From assembly GCA_020465985.1 (NCBI GenBank), contig JAANYP010004771.1, forward strand, positions 1,197,932 to 1,261,931: 64,000 nucleotides of DNA. Direction: 5' to 3'. Of this stretch, positions 47,088 through 60,812 are shown piece after piece (position 1 is the first letter of the stretch; each line of letters begins with the position of its first letter). The DNA is from Centrapalus pauciflorus. Its lineage: Eukaryota; Streptophyta; Magnoliopsida; Asterales; Asteraceae. The notes under the pieces were generated by a model. The model did not search any database. It was given only the letters and a program-made list of their open reading frames with translations, and had not been told where the DNA came from. The translations under genes were made by a program, and so were the position numbers.

Positions 47088-47887
47088 GATGTAAATCACA
47101 TGATAAAAATTCATGTTTAAGGTTTATTCTCGAAATCGAAATGTAACGGAGTCGGGGAGGGCATATCTTGTATAAGGAAACATGATTTTTCAAGGTAACA
47201 TTAAAAAAAAAGAGACGTTATATTTAATTAAATATAAATATTTTGAATGAATAGAAAGCGAGCGTGTTCATGAACCTTGGGGTTCAAGGAGACTTGAGGG
47301 TAGCAGGGGTGTTCAAAATATTTCATTTTTAATTTATTTTGATTTGATACAACTTACCCTGCAGCAGTATCCAACTTTTTACCCTAGTCATACCAAGATC
47401 CAACGGCTATCTTCCTCTTCTCCTACCTCTCTCACTCCCATCGCACCCTCCATCATACCCCCTCTCCGTTTTCCCGCTCTCCAACTCTCCTCCGCCCTCC
47501 CCCGCCCGATTCTTCCATTTCACCACCGCAGCTCTACTCTCTCTCTCCGATCTTACCTTCAATCCGCCATCAGCATGTTCGCCTACTAAATCTTTCACAA
47601 AAACCCGGAGCTCCTTTAAAACATCGCCAACACTTCAAAATTCAGCATTTTTTACTGAAACCCAGGTTTAATTTTCTCCAGAACCTCTTTTTCCCTTTGA
47701 ATTTTGCTTTTTATGTTTATGTAAACGTATAATTATATCTATCAATCGCATCGCGGGTAATTTTAGGGGGGTTTGGTCGTTGGAAGGTCTGATTATCTCT
47801 GAGGAACGAAAAATGGCTGCCTGCGTAATTATCGGTGGGAACGAAGGTTTTTAGATTAAGTTTTAGCGAACATTTGAAAGGGTAGGC
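47088..47887 (+). promoter_or_regulatory. upstream region and probable 5'UTR of the EPL gene
   Basis: AT-rich to about 47380, then strongly pyrimidine-rich (CTCTCTCTCTCCGATC near 47530), as in many plant promoter/5'UTR regions, ending at the ATG at 47888. No clear TATA box was assigned. A leader intron is possible but not defined. Confidence 0.4.
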
Positions 47888-50353
47888 ATGAGATCGTCAA
47901 GGGGGATGACGGGGAGGTCTATTGTTTTTGGGGCTACGGATTTGAGGTCTGGGAGACGATTGTTTGCTACTCGAGAGCTTCTTGATCTTGAGAAACAAGA
48001 AACAGATATCAATTTGGGTGAATCCGATGAGGTTATTATGGGAAATGACGGTGAAGAAGAGACAGAAATCAATCTGATAGCGGTGGAAGGGAATGAAAAT
48101 GGAATCAATAAGGGTATGGGAATCAGTGACGAAGAGATCAAATTGGGTGAATCGGAGGACACCATGTTAGTTGATCAAAATCATGCTGATGGTACTCAGA
48201 AGTTCAGAGCTGTTTATACTAGGAAAAGGAAGAGGACTGTAGAAAGCAACAATTCAAATTTTGAATTTGAGAAGAATTACTCCGGGTACAAGAGAAGATT
48301 CTATTCAGAATCAGGTTTTGATGGAGAAGAAGGGCCAATCGTTTTTGTTCGCCCTAGTAATAGTGATGACATTAGTAGCTGCATTTATCGGTTTTCTTGT
48401 TTCGTGAGCTTCGTGTTAAGATACATGCAGAATGCTAAAGGGTTCTCATGGAGACACTTCTCTTTGTTTCTGTTATCGGATCCAACCACAAGTATTTACT
48501 CATCTAATGGCTGTCGGTTTCCAAAGGTACTACATTTATGCTATTTATGTTTTCATCTCTAAGCCTATGATCTATTATAGATACATACATTTAAGATAGC
48601 GATCCATTGGTATGTTTCATAGCCTAGAATTTATCGTATCTAACACGATCATAGTTTCAACCTGAAAAGAACCCTTTATGTATATAGTAATGGTCATCTT
48701 ATAGTCTGTAGTCGAATTTAGAATGTATCAAACGATGTCAAATGATTACAATCAATCATATTATCGTATCTAACACGATCATAGTTTCAACTTGAAAAGA
48801 ACCCTTTATGTATATAGTAATGGTCATCTTATATAATGTTGTCGAATTTAGAATGTATCAAACGATGTCAAATGATTACAATCAATCATATTATATATCC
48901 GTTTTAGGCTCCCGTAGGATTATAAAATGTCATATTTCATACCAAACTTAGGTAACGCGTATCTATCGCAGCATTATACCTAATTATGTCTTCTTATCTC
49001 CTATCTTTCAGGATTCTATTCCCCATGGATTTCTTAAAGTATTTGGTTCTGTTGATTCTATACCGTTCTTTACTGTGGACTTCATTGCACTTCCGTTCTG
49101 CTTCTTGTATATGCATTCAAGCTTGCTTCTGAAATCTGCATTCTTGTCCTATGCATACATAGTGCATCCACTTGTTAAAACTGTTACGCGTGATGGTATA
49201 AAAGTGCCATACTTCCTCACTACCGATAGCGACCAACCTTTTGGTCATTTTGTAGTAGCTATAAAGGCTCGATCTGCAAGAACAAGGGTGCTAAGGGTTT
49301 CGGTTTTTAAGGAATCTTTCCCAGTCCATGTAGGAAATATAGTGTCGGTGCCCAGTGTGAGGGAAGTATCAGGATATGCAGAGGAGGAATATGTGCCTTT
49401 CGTGCGACCTGAGTCGTATATTAGTTTTAGAGATAATGAAGTTACGAGAACCTTGGACAAGAGCTACCCGGTATATGAAATGGATTCTGATGATGAAGAG
49501 TGGTTGAAAGGGAAGAAGGAGCACATATCAGATGATACTTTTGAGAAAATAATTGATGCTTTAGAGAGAGGAATGTATTGTAGTCGGGTCATTTATTCTA
49601 ATGCAGCATTGGCGGTTCATCGGTGTTTGGGGCTGGCATCAAAGGAAGTTGTACAAGCTGTGTATCGTTACTGGATGAAGAAACGCAGGAGGATATGCTC
49701 CCCTCTTGTTCGAGTTTTTAAGGTAAAGTAAAAATGAAATCTTTATGTATGTAATATATAGTAGTTTTTAGGGATTATGAAGTTTCTAACACACAAAGAC
49801 TTTGATGGCAGTGTAACCCACATAAAAGAGGCCGAAAACCTAAACCAGTTTACAGGGTTCCTGAAGAACTTCCTGTTGTAGTGCGAAAGAAACGATCTTT
49901 CAGGGGACGCAATAGCCAACAACGTCTTACAGGTGAGGATAGTTGCTGCATGTGTTTCGAGTATTAAATGACAGACGTCATTCTACAAATTCATTAACTT
50001 TAATCGTTTTCAATATCTCAACAGCAATCAAGAAGGATCAGAATGCGTTAGAAGAGACCAGAAAAGCGGAAGTCAGTGCGCATGAAGCTGCGACGAGGGC
50101 AGAAACAGAAGCCGTTGTTAAACGGCTAGAAGCTCAGGCTCTTATGGTGGCTGCAGACAGGTCAGTTTATCGAGCAAACATGTTACTTAGAGTTGCACGG
50201 CTTCAAGGGCATAAGAAGAAGGCAGCAAGCAATAGCGATGGAACGGGTACAAGTACGGGTACGGGTACGGGTCGCTTGCGGGGTAAGGGACCCCGACCCA
50301 TGTGTGTACTTGGGTTGCGTTGTGTGAGGGATGCTGGTGACCGTGTAGGATGA
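47888..50353 (+). CDS. enhancer of polycomb-like (EPL) protein, plant type (599 aa)
   Basis: Four exons: 47888-48526, 49012-49722, 49812-49932 and 50025-50353, all joining in frame. The N-terminus has the short block VFGATDLRSGRRLF (about residues 12-25), which I recall as typical of plant EPLs. It is followed by an acidic region and a basic RKRKRT patch. The EPL core has YPVYEMDSDDEEWLKG (about 365-380), FEKIIDALERG and VVQAVYRYWMKKRRR with SPLVRVFK. Exon 3 adds a basic KRGRKPKPVYRVP segment. The C-terminus is an alanine/glutamate-rich probable coiled coil followed by a GTGTSTGTGTGR tract. In yeast and animals EPL anchors the NuA4/Tip60 histone acetyltransferase core (Esa1, Yng2, Eaf6); plant EPL1 homologues are linked to H4 acetylation. 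It appears complete but shorter than some plant family members. Intron 1 contains a 130-bp tandem duplication. Confidence 0.85.
48631..48890. repeat. 130-bp tandem duplication in EPL intron 1
   Basis: Units 48631-48760 and 48761-48890 both start TTATCGTATCTAACACGATC and end TGATTACAATCAATCATA. They differ at only a few bases (AACCTG/AACTTG and a short block near the middle), so the duplication is recent. Confidence 0.92.
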
Positions 50354-51593
50354 AATGAAAGGTATATTGTTGTAGAGCCTAGTTCTTTCTTTCGTTTAAT
50401 GGTTTGTGTTTATGATGACGAACCACACAACTGTAACTGAAACTGTGTTTGGGTTTGGGTTTAGTTTTCTGCTAATATCTGGTAAAAACAGTAAGATTGC
50501 AGGAGCTTTTGACTTTTGAGAATGGATATGGAACTTTTTTTTTTAATTATAAACGTACGTACGTACGAATGTTTTTCGTTTTCTTTGTGTTTGTTTGCAT
50601 TTATAAAGTTTGTTTTCAACTTTTTTCCTTTTATAAAAATAATTGTTTCTGGGTTTTTCTGATTGTTAAGTTTGTTTCTCTTGATTTTATGTTTATATAT
50701 ATTTTGTGGTTGGTTTTAATATTTAATTTTAAGATTGACATTATTATATTTTAATCATGGATCGAAAAATCAATTACCACATAAAATCATAGACCAGTTG
50801 GTTTACGTATTGTCATATAGAAGAAAATAAAATTTTTGATGATGAATAAAGACTGAAACTATTCAGAATGTGTAACAGAAAAAAACACGTAGTACGGTTG
50901 CGTTTAGTTAACGAAAACTAGTTGTTTTTCAATTTCATTTTTCAAAATTTTTTTTTTATAAAAAGTGAAATTTTGTTTAGATGTTAAGTGATAAAAAGTA
51001 AATATAAGGTAGATGACCGAAAAGAAAGAACAAGAGTATAAAAATGATATTTTAAAAAGTAAAATTAAAAATTGAAGAATTGTTGTTAAGTAGTTGTTTT
51101 CTAAGAAAAATAAAAAGGATTTTGACCAGCTAAACACACTTCAATGCGTTGATATCACCGACAATTGAAATTTGTGGGAGATTTGATATTATATACGCCT
51201 GTTTTAATATGGTTCTAATTTCATCTTGCTTTACCGCTAACATTATAGTTTCATTGTATACGAATGTTCAATTGGTGATAAAATTAATACTGCTTATTGT
51301 ATCGTATATAGTACTTGTTCAATATGGTTTCGACTTGTTTTAATACGTCCCATACAATTTTTTTTTATAATGTATTGAGTTCTACTTTCATACACACACG
51401 TATATATATCAAATATGAAACGGTTTGTAGAAAGTTTGACCGTTAGGAAAAATATTCATTTGTCAACAAAAATATGTGGTGTTAAAGCTTTGAGTCTTTG
51501 ACCAATGATATAGAAAATGGAGAAATAAAATTAATACCAAATTCGATTCATTATCTACTCTCTTTCGTTGAGAATCAAAATCTTGTCATATAA

Positions 51594-51628
<35 letters not shown>

Positions 51629-54600
51629 TGAAAATAGCATTCCACCATACCACTCCCTTAACTTCATAAAAGCTCAAATGAACATAACTAGAACTCAAGC
51701 TTTAAAATAAACACTTAACTCATTTGTGTGAACATAAAGATATACATGATTCAAAAATTTAGATAAAAATTCAAACATTAAAAGCTCGAGCTTAACTCAT
51801 TACACTTTTCAAGCTTGTTTCTTGGGATTTGACTTGAATTTGGAGTCGATAAAATCAACTCAATCGAACTCGAGCTTGGAAATAATTTGACTCATTTGCA
51901 AGTTTAAGAACTTTTATGGAATAATTTTTAGTTTGGTCATATATGTATGTAGATATAAGAAATCTATTATAGATACTTTATATGAACGAAGAGAACCGTT
52001 ATATTTTAAAATAAATCATAAAAATATCCTTAAAATAAAATGTCATTGTTAGTTGTTTATTCATTAAATCCCACCATGTTTGTGGGACTACAAACATCCC
52101 CAAAATCAAACTCACGGATCTAACATCAAATATTGTGTTTAATTAAACAAAATCAAATGTGAAATCTTTAAGAGGTAAGAGGTAACATCAAACCTTTATT
52201 TTGTGATAATGCCGTTATACACCCATCCCAGGAATATTCCAAAGCTTTAGTGGAAAAAAAGTTATAAAAAAAATTCAACGTGCTTTTATATTCTTCGATT
52301 AAATCTATGTAGCAAAAATGTTTTCATAAATGTCATTCAACCTAAATTTTTTTACAAATTGTTTTCTTCTATGAGATTTTTAAAGTTTTTCATAAGATTT
52401 TGTTAAGTTAAAGGACTTTTATGGATACATTTTATGTGTAGTGATTTTTACGAAAACATTTTTAAATTGAGAGACTTTTATTGTAACATTTTTGGTACAA
52501 TCAATGATTTATTCAAAAAAAAAACCTGAAAATAAGTTGATTTTTTACATGATTTTCCCTACTATATATAAATTAATGTAGGATTTAATTGTATTTTTTA
52601 CTTTACTGCTTGTAGTTTGGACTTCAATTGTAGTTTTTTTGGACATATTGCTACATACTGGTTGTGATCAACATACTAGAGTTCGAATCGACTAAGTAGA
52701 TGGGTTGAGTTTGACAAGTTTTAAAGCCAAATTCATATTCAATAACAAAATTCCTTTTTTTTAGCTACTCTTTTATCATGTAACGCAAACTCTTATTATA
52801 TAAAAGTTTGAATGAATATAGTTAGAAATTGTTATTATATAAAAGTTTGAATGAATATAGTTAAAAATTGAGTTGCTCGATAAAAACTTGACTTGTTTAC
52901 AACTATGTATGTATATACAAGGCTTGAAATATCAGATAAAAACTTAAATTTGAGCTATTAAAAGCTCGAGCACTATTCATTAAACTTTTCAAGCTCGTTT
53001 TTTCTAGGATTTGGCTACTCGTTCATACTAGAGTTACTTGAAAAAGTTTGATTTGTTCGTAAGTTTAAAACTTTTATGGAATAAATTGTAATTTGATCAT
53101 ATATGCATATGTAGATATAATCAGTCAAATGTCACATTCCAGTGCTATACAAAATTTATTGTAGGTCTTTAAAGCTAGAAGTAAATTACAAAACCACCCT
53201 TATAAGTAAAGATGTCATTTTTATGGATAAATCCATGTTTGTGGGACTACAAACTGCCCCAAAATCAAACACACAGATCCACATGCATAAAAGTTTATTT
53301 ATTTATTTATTATTATTATTATTTTTTGCAAAATTAAATGTGAAATCTTTAAGAACACCCACCAGCTATGCTCACGCAATCAAACATATGGAAACCTTAA
53401 CTCATCACTTCATCAGTAGAGAAGAACATAATTGATTGATCACATACATGAACCGAAACATATACAAACTCTCCCACATGAGCTTTGTTTATAATATGAG
53501 ATTAAACTTAATCTCTCTCACACGTTAGAACAGGGAGTGTGATTAGAAATTAAAGGATTTATATAAAATTAACCATGATAAAATAAATATAACAAAAAAA
53601 AATAATATTAAAAGACATAAAAACACATAAATAAATAAATTTAATTTAATCGATCTATGTTGGCAATCCAAATTTGGTAGATCCATGTCATTTCCTCATC
53701 TTGTTCATGAATCTATCTTCTTTCTTCGCATACTTCTAACTTTGTTTAAGCTTCTATAGTAAGATCCAGCTCCTTTTAGAAAGAATTATTAATTAAAAAT
53801 GGCTTATTACGTAATAATAAAAAAGAATAAACTTTATAAAATAAATCAAAATATACGCTGTTACATTGTGATTGATTTGGAATCTGTATCCACCGTTGAC
53901 GAACTATTGGCTTCAAGAAGAAGAGAAATTCTAAAGTGGCTTTACATTTCCAAACGGAAATGGACATGTCCTCTTACTTTTTAAGTGCCTAATATCAACT
54001 TGTTGACGATTGGTAGCATCTTCAATCATTATTTTCTAGATTTATTTTCCATTATAATTCATAATCAATAATTCTATTTTTTTTACAACTAAAGTCATGG
54101 TAAAATGTAAAAGGTAATAATAAGCATTAACGAACGTGAAATTTTTAACCCCAATTCCAACTTATGAAACCATCTTGACCATGCTCTTTAAATCTATAGT
54201 TATTAGGGGTGACAATTTGAGCTCATTCAAACAAACGGGTTGACGACCAAAAGTCATAAATTTTATATAATTTTAAAATTTTTTTCAAAGAACAATTTTT
54301 TAAAAACACCGTTTTATAGATTTTCATTTTTTAAAAAAAAAACTATGTTCTGTCCTAGTTTTTTACATTGGGTCCATTTAACTGTTCGGTCCGTTAGGTC
54401 AAGATTGTCATTGGTTATTATAAGACCAAGCAAATTAACCATTGATATTTAAGATGGAAAATTTGTGATGAAGACAGAATACGAGTAATGTATAAAAGCC
54501 GCTGTTTTAAGCAGTGGGGTAACGCATAAATTTGCAACTTGCATAAAAAAGGAAGGAAGCAAAAAAGTCCATTCTAAGGTAATGTAGATACACATGTTTG

Positions 54601-54809
54601 ATGTTTTTGGTAAACGTCAAACCTAAGTTTTTCTTCAAATTTTAACTTCTAAAAAATCATTTCAAGAATACTAAATCAAACCTTTTACTTCCATTTTGTA
54701 GGAGCAGCAGCAGCAGCACCTCTATAATAATGCCTTTTCATTCTCTTTGACTCGCCACATTTTGGTTAAACCACAATCTAATTAAACAATACATTTTGAA
54801 GTGGGTCGC
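50354..54809. other. intergenic, no gene seen
   Basis: 4.5 kb of AT-rich sequence without supported genes. It includes a poly-T run (about 51597-51627), a 39-bp tandem repeat (described separately), and a GCAGCAGCAGCAGCAC run (about 54703) 100 bp before the transporter start. Confidence 0.55.
52792..52870. repeat. 39-bp tandem duplication
   Basis: TTATTATATAAAAGTTTGAA followed by TGAATATAGTTAGAAATTG is repeated directly with one or two changes. Confidence 0.85.
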
Positions 54810-57800
54810 ATGGCAGCCTCTGCAGATGATTTAGCGAGGTCGATGAGCAGGCGAATGAGTATTTCGTCGTCTACCAGGAGTTGGGCTTCGGCTAGCATCA
54901 AGGAGGCTTTCTCTGCAGCCCCAGGAGGCGAGGCTTTTGCAAGAAGTGGGAGGCAGGATGATGATGATGAAGAGGAACTCAAATGGGCTGCAATTGAGAG
55001 GCTCCCTATGTACGATAGATTAAAGAAAGGATTCTTGAAGCAGGTTCTTGATAACGGACGAATCGTTCATGAAGAAATCGATGTCGCAAATCTTGGACTG
55101 CAGGATAAGAAGCAGCTGATGGAAAGCATACTTAAGGTTGTAGAAGAAGATAACGAGAAGTTTCTTAATAGAGTTCGTGCTAGAACTGATACGTACGTTA
55201 CACCTACTAATCCTTGGGTGATTTCCATTCAGTTCCCAAGTTATTTATGCTTAATATAAAACGGGTTTAACAGGGTCGGGATTGAAATTCCGAAGATCGA
55301 AGTACGCTACAAGAACTTGTCGATTGATGGAGACGTTCATGTTGGCTCCAGGGCTCTTCCTACTTTGCTAAATGCAACACTCAACACAATGGAGGTTTGC
55401 AGATTTCTAAGTCTGAAACTAGATTAAATTCTATTGTTGATGACACTTTTCGTATTGATTTACTATTAACAGGGACTGCTTCGACTCATTAGGCTTGTTC
55501 CGTCCAAGAAAAAGATTGTCAAAATCTTGCATGATGTGAGTGGGATCGTTAAACCGTCACGGTACGTTTTGCGCCATTTCAACTTCTCAAGAAATGATAA
55601 ATATTCACTCATACCGTACTGAGATTTCCCTTTACAGGATGACGCTACTTCTTGGACCTCCTGGTTCGGGGAAGACTACATTACTGAGGGCACTTGCCGG
55701 AGTATTAGATTCAGATCTAAGAGTCACCGGAGAAGTTACTTACTGTGGCCATCAGATGTCAGAGTTCATTCCTCAGAGAACTTGTGCGTATATCAGCCAA
55801 CACGATGTCCACCATGGTGAGATGACCGTTAGAGAAACCTTTGATTTTGCTGGGCGTTGCCTAGGCGTGGGAACCAGATACGACCTCCTGGCTGAACTGT
55901 CACGACGTGAGAAAGTGGGAGGGATCAAACCAGACCCAGAAATTGATGCTTTCATGAAAGCCACAGCAGTAGCTGGCCAAGAATCTAGTTTGGTTACAGA
56001 CTATGTTCTAAAGGTTTGTCTCAAATGTTTCTATTCGAGTTTCTCTCGTAAGTAGCAACTCAAGCTAATTTGAAGTTTTGAACCAAGTGTAAACAGATTC
56101 TTGGATTAGATATCTGTGCTGATATCATGGTGGGTGATGAGATGAGAAGAGGAATATCCGGTGGACAGAAAAAGCGTCTCACTACTGGTATCGTTTAAAT
56201 TCATGTGTTTTTGGTTGCGTAGCGTTAGAATGAGTTGATGACTCGAGACGATTCTTTGTTTTTTCTGTAACTTCAGGAGAAATGTTGGTTGGGCCTGCAA
56301 AAGTGTTCTTCATGGATGAAATTTCAACTGGTTTGGATAGTTCGACCACTTTCCAGATCGTCAAATACATGAAACAAATGGTTCATATCATGGATGTAAC
56401 CATGATCATCTCACTTCTTCAACCTGCCCCTGAAACATTCGAACTATTTGATGACATTATACTACTCTCCGAAGGTCAAATTGTCTACCAAGGCCCACGA
56501 TCAGACATTCTCGGTTTCTTTGAGAGTGCAGGGTTTAAATGCCCAGAGAGAAAAGGAGTCGCCGACTTTTTGCAAGAAGTTACTTCAAAAAAAGACCAAG
56601 AACAGTATTGGTTCAAGAAAAATGAACCTTATAATTACATCTCTGTACCGGAATTCAGTCAACTTTTCAAACGGTTTCAAGTTGGTGAGCGCCTCTATGA
56701 TGATCTCGCGATTCCTTATGACAAAAACAATGTGCATCCTGCTGCTTTGGTGACTGATAAGTATGGAATATCAAATATGGAGCTCCTTAAAGCAAACTTC
56801 GCCAGAGAATGGCTATTGATGAAACGAAACTCTTTCTTGTACATATTCAAGACCACCCAGATCACTATCATGTCAGTTATTGCCTTCACAGTGTTCTTTA
56901 GAACTGAAATGAAGAGTGGCCGAATCGAAGATGGTGGGAAGTATTTTGGTGCATTGTTCTTTAGCCTCTTAAATGTGATGTTTAACGGGGCTGCTGAGCT
57001 TGCACTGACGATTATGAGGCTGCCTGTGTTCTTCAAACAGAGGGATTCGTTGTTCTACCCAGCATGGGCATTTGCGCTCCCAATTTGGATCATGAAGATT
57101 CCCATATCGATCATGGAGTCACTAATATGGATTACTTTAACATATTACACTATTGGCTTCGCTCCTTCTGCTAGTAGGCATGTACTTGCACTTTTCTGAA
57201 ACAAAAGAAGTTGAATCTTGATTGAATCTAACATGTTTTCAGGTACGAATCTTTATCAGGTTTTTTCGGCAGCTTTTGGCTTATATCGGTCTACATCAAA
57301 TGGCTTTGTCTCTTTTCCGATTCATTGCTGCCCTTGGAAGAACGCAGGTTGTCGCAAATGCTCTTGGAACCTTTTCGTTGCTGATAGTTTTTGTACTAGG
57401 TGGATTCATTGTAGCAAAAGGTATGCATCCCAACTCTTTGCAGCTGGTATACTCAAATGATATGGGATCTGTTTATAACAAAGTTCAATTCCTGCAGACG
57501 ACATTAAACCATGGATGATATGGGGCTACTACATCTCCCCCATGATGTATGGACAAAACGCCATTGTGATCAATGAGTTTTTAGATGACAGATGGAGCAC
57601 TGTAAGCTTGATTAATACACATTACTCACGAATTTTATGTGACTGTTTGACAATGTCTTGCTAAACTACTTACCTTCATATCACAGCCCAACCCTGATTC
57701 GCGAATCGATGAACCGACTGTAGGGAAGGTTCTTCTCAAGTCCAGGGGCATGTTCACAGACGATTACATGTTCTGGGTTTGTGTAATTGCGCTCTTCGGG

Positions 57801-60534
57801 TTTTCACTTCTCTTTAACCTCTTCTTTGTGTTAGCTCTGACATACTTGAATCGTAAGATCATGTTTTCCGTTATGAGAATAACTTTTGTGATCTGTATAA
57901 GTTGTTGCATCTCATACACCATTTTGATCTAAAAATCCAGCTCTTGGAGATTCAAAAACAGTTGTTCCAACAGAAGATGAGAAGATTCAAAAGCAGCCAC
58001 AAACAAGCACAGAAATGGCAGCAAGAAACAGCAAAAAGAAAGGAATGGTGCTTCCATTTCAGCCGTTGTCACTTGCATTTGATCACATCAATTACTACGT
58101 AGACATGCCTATCGTAAGTCCTAATACCAAGATTAGGAACTTCATTTCCATAGAATCTGTGAAAATTATTTCATCAAAATTCAACAAATCTATCAGGAAA
58201 TGAAAGCGCAAGGAATCGATCAGACTCGTCTGCAATTGCTACAAGATGTTGGTGGCGCATTCAAGCCAGGCATCTTAACAGCATTGGTTGGTGTAAGTGG
58301 AGCTGGGAAGACCACTCTGATGGATGTTCTAGCTGGAAGAAAGACTGGCGGGTACATTGAAGGACATATCAGCATCTCTGGTTACCCTAAAAACCAAGAA
58401 ACATTTGCCCGTGTCACTGGATACTGTGAACAAAATGACATCCATTCTCCCCATGTGACGGTTTATGAGTCGCTTGTGTACTCTGCCTGGTTACGTCTAG
58501 CTCCAGACATAACCACACAAACATGCCAGGTACAATTTTGTCTGGTTTTCACAACTTAAACCATTTGTTATAACGTACCAACAACTCCATTTCATTTCTA
58601 TGGTTTAGATGTTTGTGGAGGAAGTCATGGATTTGGTCGAATTAAATCTGTTAAGGAATGCACTAGTAGGCCTTCCAGGAGTAGATGGTCTTTCGACTGA
58701 ACAACGAAAGAGACTTACAATAGCAGTAGAGTTAGTTGCGAATCCATCGATTATCTTCATGGATGAACCCACATCAGGACTGGATGCGAGAGCTGCTGCC
58801 ATTGTCATGCGTACTGTGAGAAACACAGTTGATACTGGGAGAACGGTCGTCTGCACGATTCACCAACCGAGTATAGATATTTTTGAAGCTTTTGACGAGG
58901 CAAGTTACTTTTACTTACGTACTCAGTTTCATTCACTGTGTTAAGTCGAGTCAATTTCCATCAAAAATCACCTCTTGCTTTCCTGCAGTTATTATTGATG
59001 AAAAGAGGCGGACAGGTTACCTATGCTGGACCTCTCGGGCACCATTCACAACTGCTAATAGATTATTTTGAGGTGAGGTGTTTCATTTTTTCATGCCCCC
59101 TTTATAAAAAAACACTGAAAACCTAACATGAACAAATTTCTCAGTCTATTCCAGGGGTTAACAAGATAAAAGAAGGTCAAAATCCAGCCACATGGATGCT
59201 CGACGTTTGTTCTTCAGAAGTTGAAGCTCAACTTGGTGTTGATTTTGCAGAGATCTACACCAACTCTGATCTGCATAAGTATGAATCCTCCTGATTTTCT
59301 TCCCTTAACATTCATTTTTGCTGTCTTTTAGATTCTACAAAACCTCTCGCTCAAGGATTCTCTGTAACAGGAGAAACCAGGAGCTCATTAAGGAGCTGAG
59401 TACGCCTGCACCAGGATCCCAGGATCTTTGCTTCCCAACAAAGTACTCTAAATCCTTTTGGACACAATGCATAGCTTGCTTGTGGAAACAACACTGGTCT
59501 TACTGGAGGCATCCACAGTACAACACCGTTCGGTTCTTCATGACAACAGTGATTGGCATTCTTTTTGGAGTGATATTCTGGGACAAAGGCCAAAAAACGT
59601 AAGAAATCAAACACATTGTTTTCATCTTTGGCATGAACTCTAAAAAAATTTCTGTTGCTACAACAGGAATCAACAGCAAGATGTGATGAATCTAATGGGA
59701 GCTATGTATGCTGCCGTCATGTTTCTTGGTGGGACCAACACTTCGGCCGTGCAGTCAGTGGTGTCTGTAGAACGAACAGTTTTCTATCGTGAGAAAGCAG
59801 CAGGGATGTATTCAGCAATCCCCTACGCGTTTGCTCAGGTACAAGAAAATTGTTAACTTCTTTTTTCCATTGGAGTCGCTAGTAAACTGAAACTAGAGCA
59901 CTGTTATGCTTACAGGTGGCAATTGAGGTGATTTACGTATGCATCCAAACGTTCATTTACAGTTTTTTGATTTACTCGATGATTGGATTCCATTGGTCAG
60001 CCGACAAGTTCTTCTGGTTCTACTTCTACATATTCATGTGCTTTGTCTATTTCACGTTATACGGTATGATGCTCGTAGCCCTCACACCGAACTATCAGAT
60101 TGCAGCCATTACTATGTCATTCTTTCTCAACTTCTGGAACTTGTTCTCTGGTTTTATGATCCCCAGAACGGTATGACACCCTAAAACCACTAATCTAAAG
60201 TGATACCTATAACTACACTGCATTACATAAAGCAAATCTAACAAAGACTAGCAAAACTTTGCAGCAAATCCCAATCTGGTGGAGATGGTATTACTGGGGC
60301 TCACCGGTAGCATGGACTCTATACGGCCTAATCACATCTCAGCTTGGTCAAAACGAAAGCCTTGTTGTGGTGCCAGGGGAGAATTCTGTGACAGTGAAGG
60401 AATTCATAAAAGATTTCCTAGGGTTTAAGTATGATTTTCTTGGATATGTTGCTTTGGCTCATGTTGGTTGGGCTGTCCTCTTCTGCATCGTCTTTGCCTA
60501 CGGTATCAAGTTTATGAACTTCCAACGAAGATAG
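54810..60534 (+). CDS. PDR-type full-size ABCG transporter (1443 aa)
   Basis: Eighteen exons join in frame: 54810-55192, 55274-55394, 55473-55561, 55638-56013, 56097-56187, 56277-57177, 57260-57420, 57498-57601, 57687-57852, 57941-58113, 58197-58529, 58609-58899, 58989-59072, 59145-59278, 59371-59598, 59667-59838, 59916-60170, 60265-60534. The reverse PDR layout is present. NBD1: Walker A GPPGSGKTT (~204), signature ISGGQKKR (~343), Walker B VFFMDE (~363). TMD1 follows, then NBD2: Walker A GVSGAGKTT (~887), signature LSTEQRKR (~994), Walker B IIFMDEP (~1014). TMD2 includes ERTVFYREKAAGMYSA and ends MNFQRR. The length is standard. The sequence looks nearest to the NpPDR1/ABCG34/39/40 cluster (GYYISPMMYGQNAIVINEFLDDRW), plasma-membrane exporters of terpenoids, other defence compounds or hormones; the substrate cannot be told here. 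Introns 6 and 12 use GC donors; see findings. Introns are 68-94 bp. Confidence 0.93.
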
Positions 60535-60812
60535 ATAGACAAACCATCAAACACTGTAAATGCGTTATAGAAAAATTATTGTACAATATTCATTTACTTT
60601 CTAGATTCATTGATACATGAATAAATTTACATGATTTTTTTCCTAAAATTTCTGAAATAACATTTACATGTCAAACTTGGCTGATCAAATGGCATCTATA
60701 TGGACATTTTTCATGATTAAAGAGTGCAATCAAATACAAAATTAAACAAAACCCTAATTGTGCAACTACAAATCAACCAAACAATTCGCAACACATCACG
60801 ATACAATCATAT

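Noticed and set aside
47344..47589. 81-codon frame upstream of the EPL gene
   Set aside because: Low-complexity Ser/Pro/Leu translation of a CT-rich promoter/5'UTR region.
59332..59370. Extra 13 residues at the start of transporter exon 15
   Set aside because: They would need a 53-bp intron and interrupt a conserved block; the acceptor at 59370 restores the family sequence.
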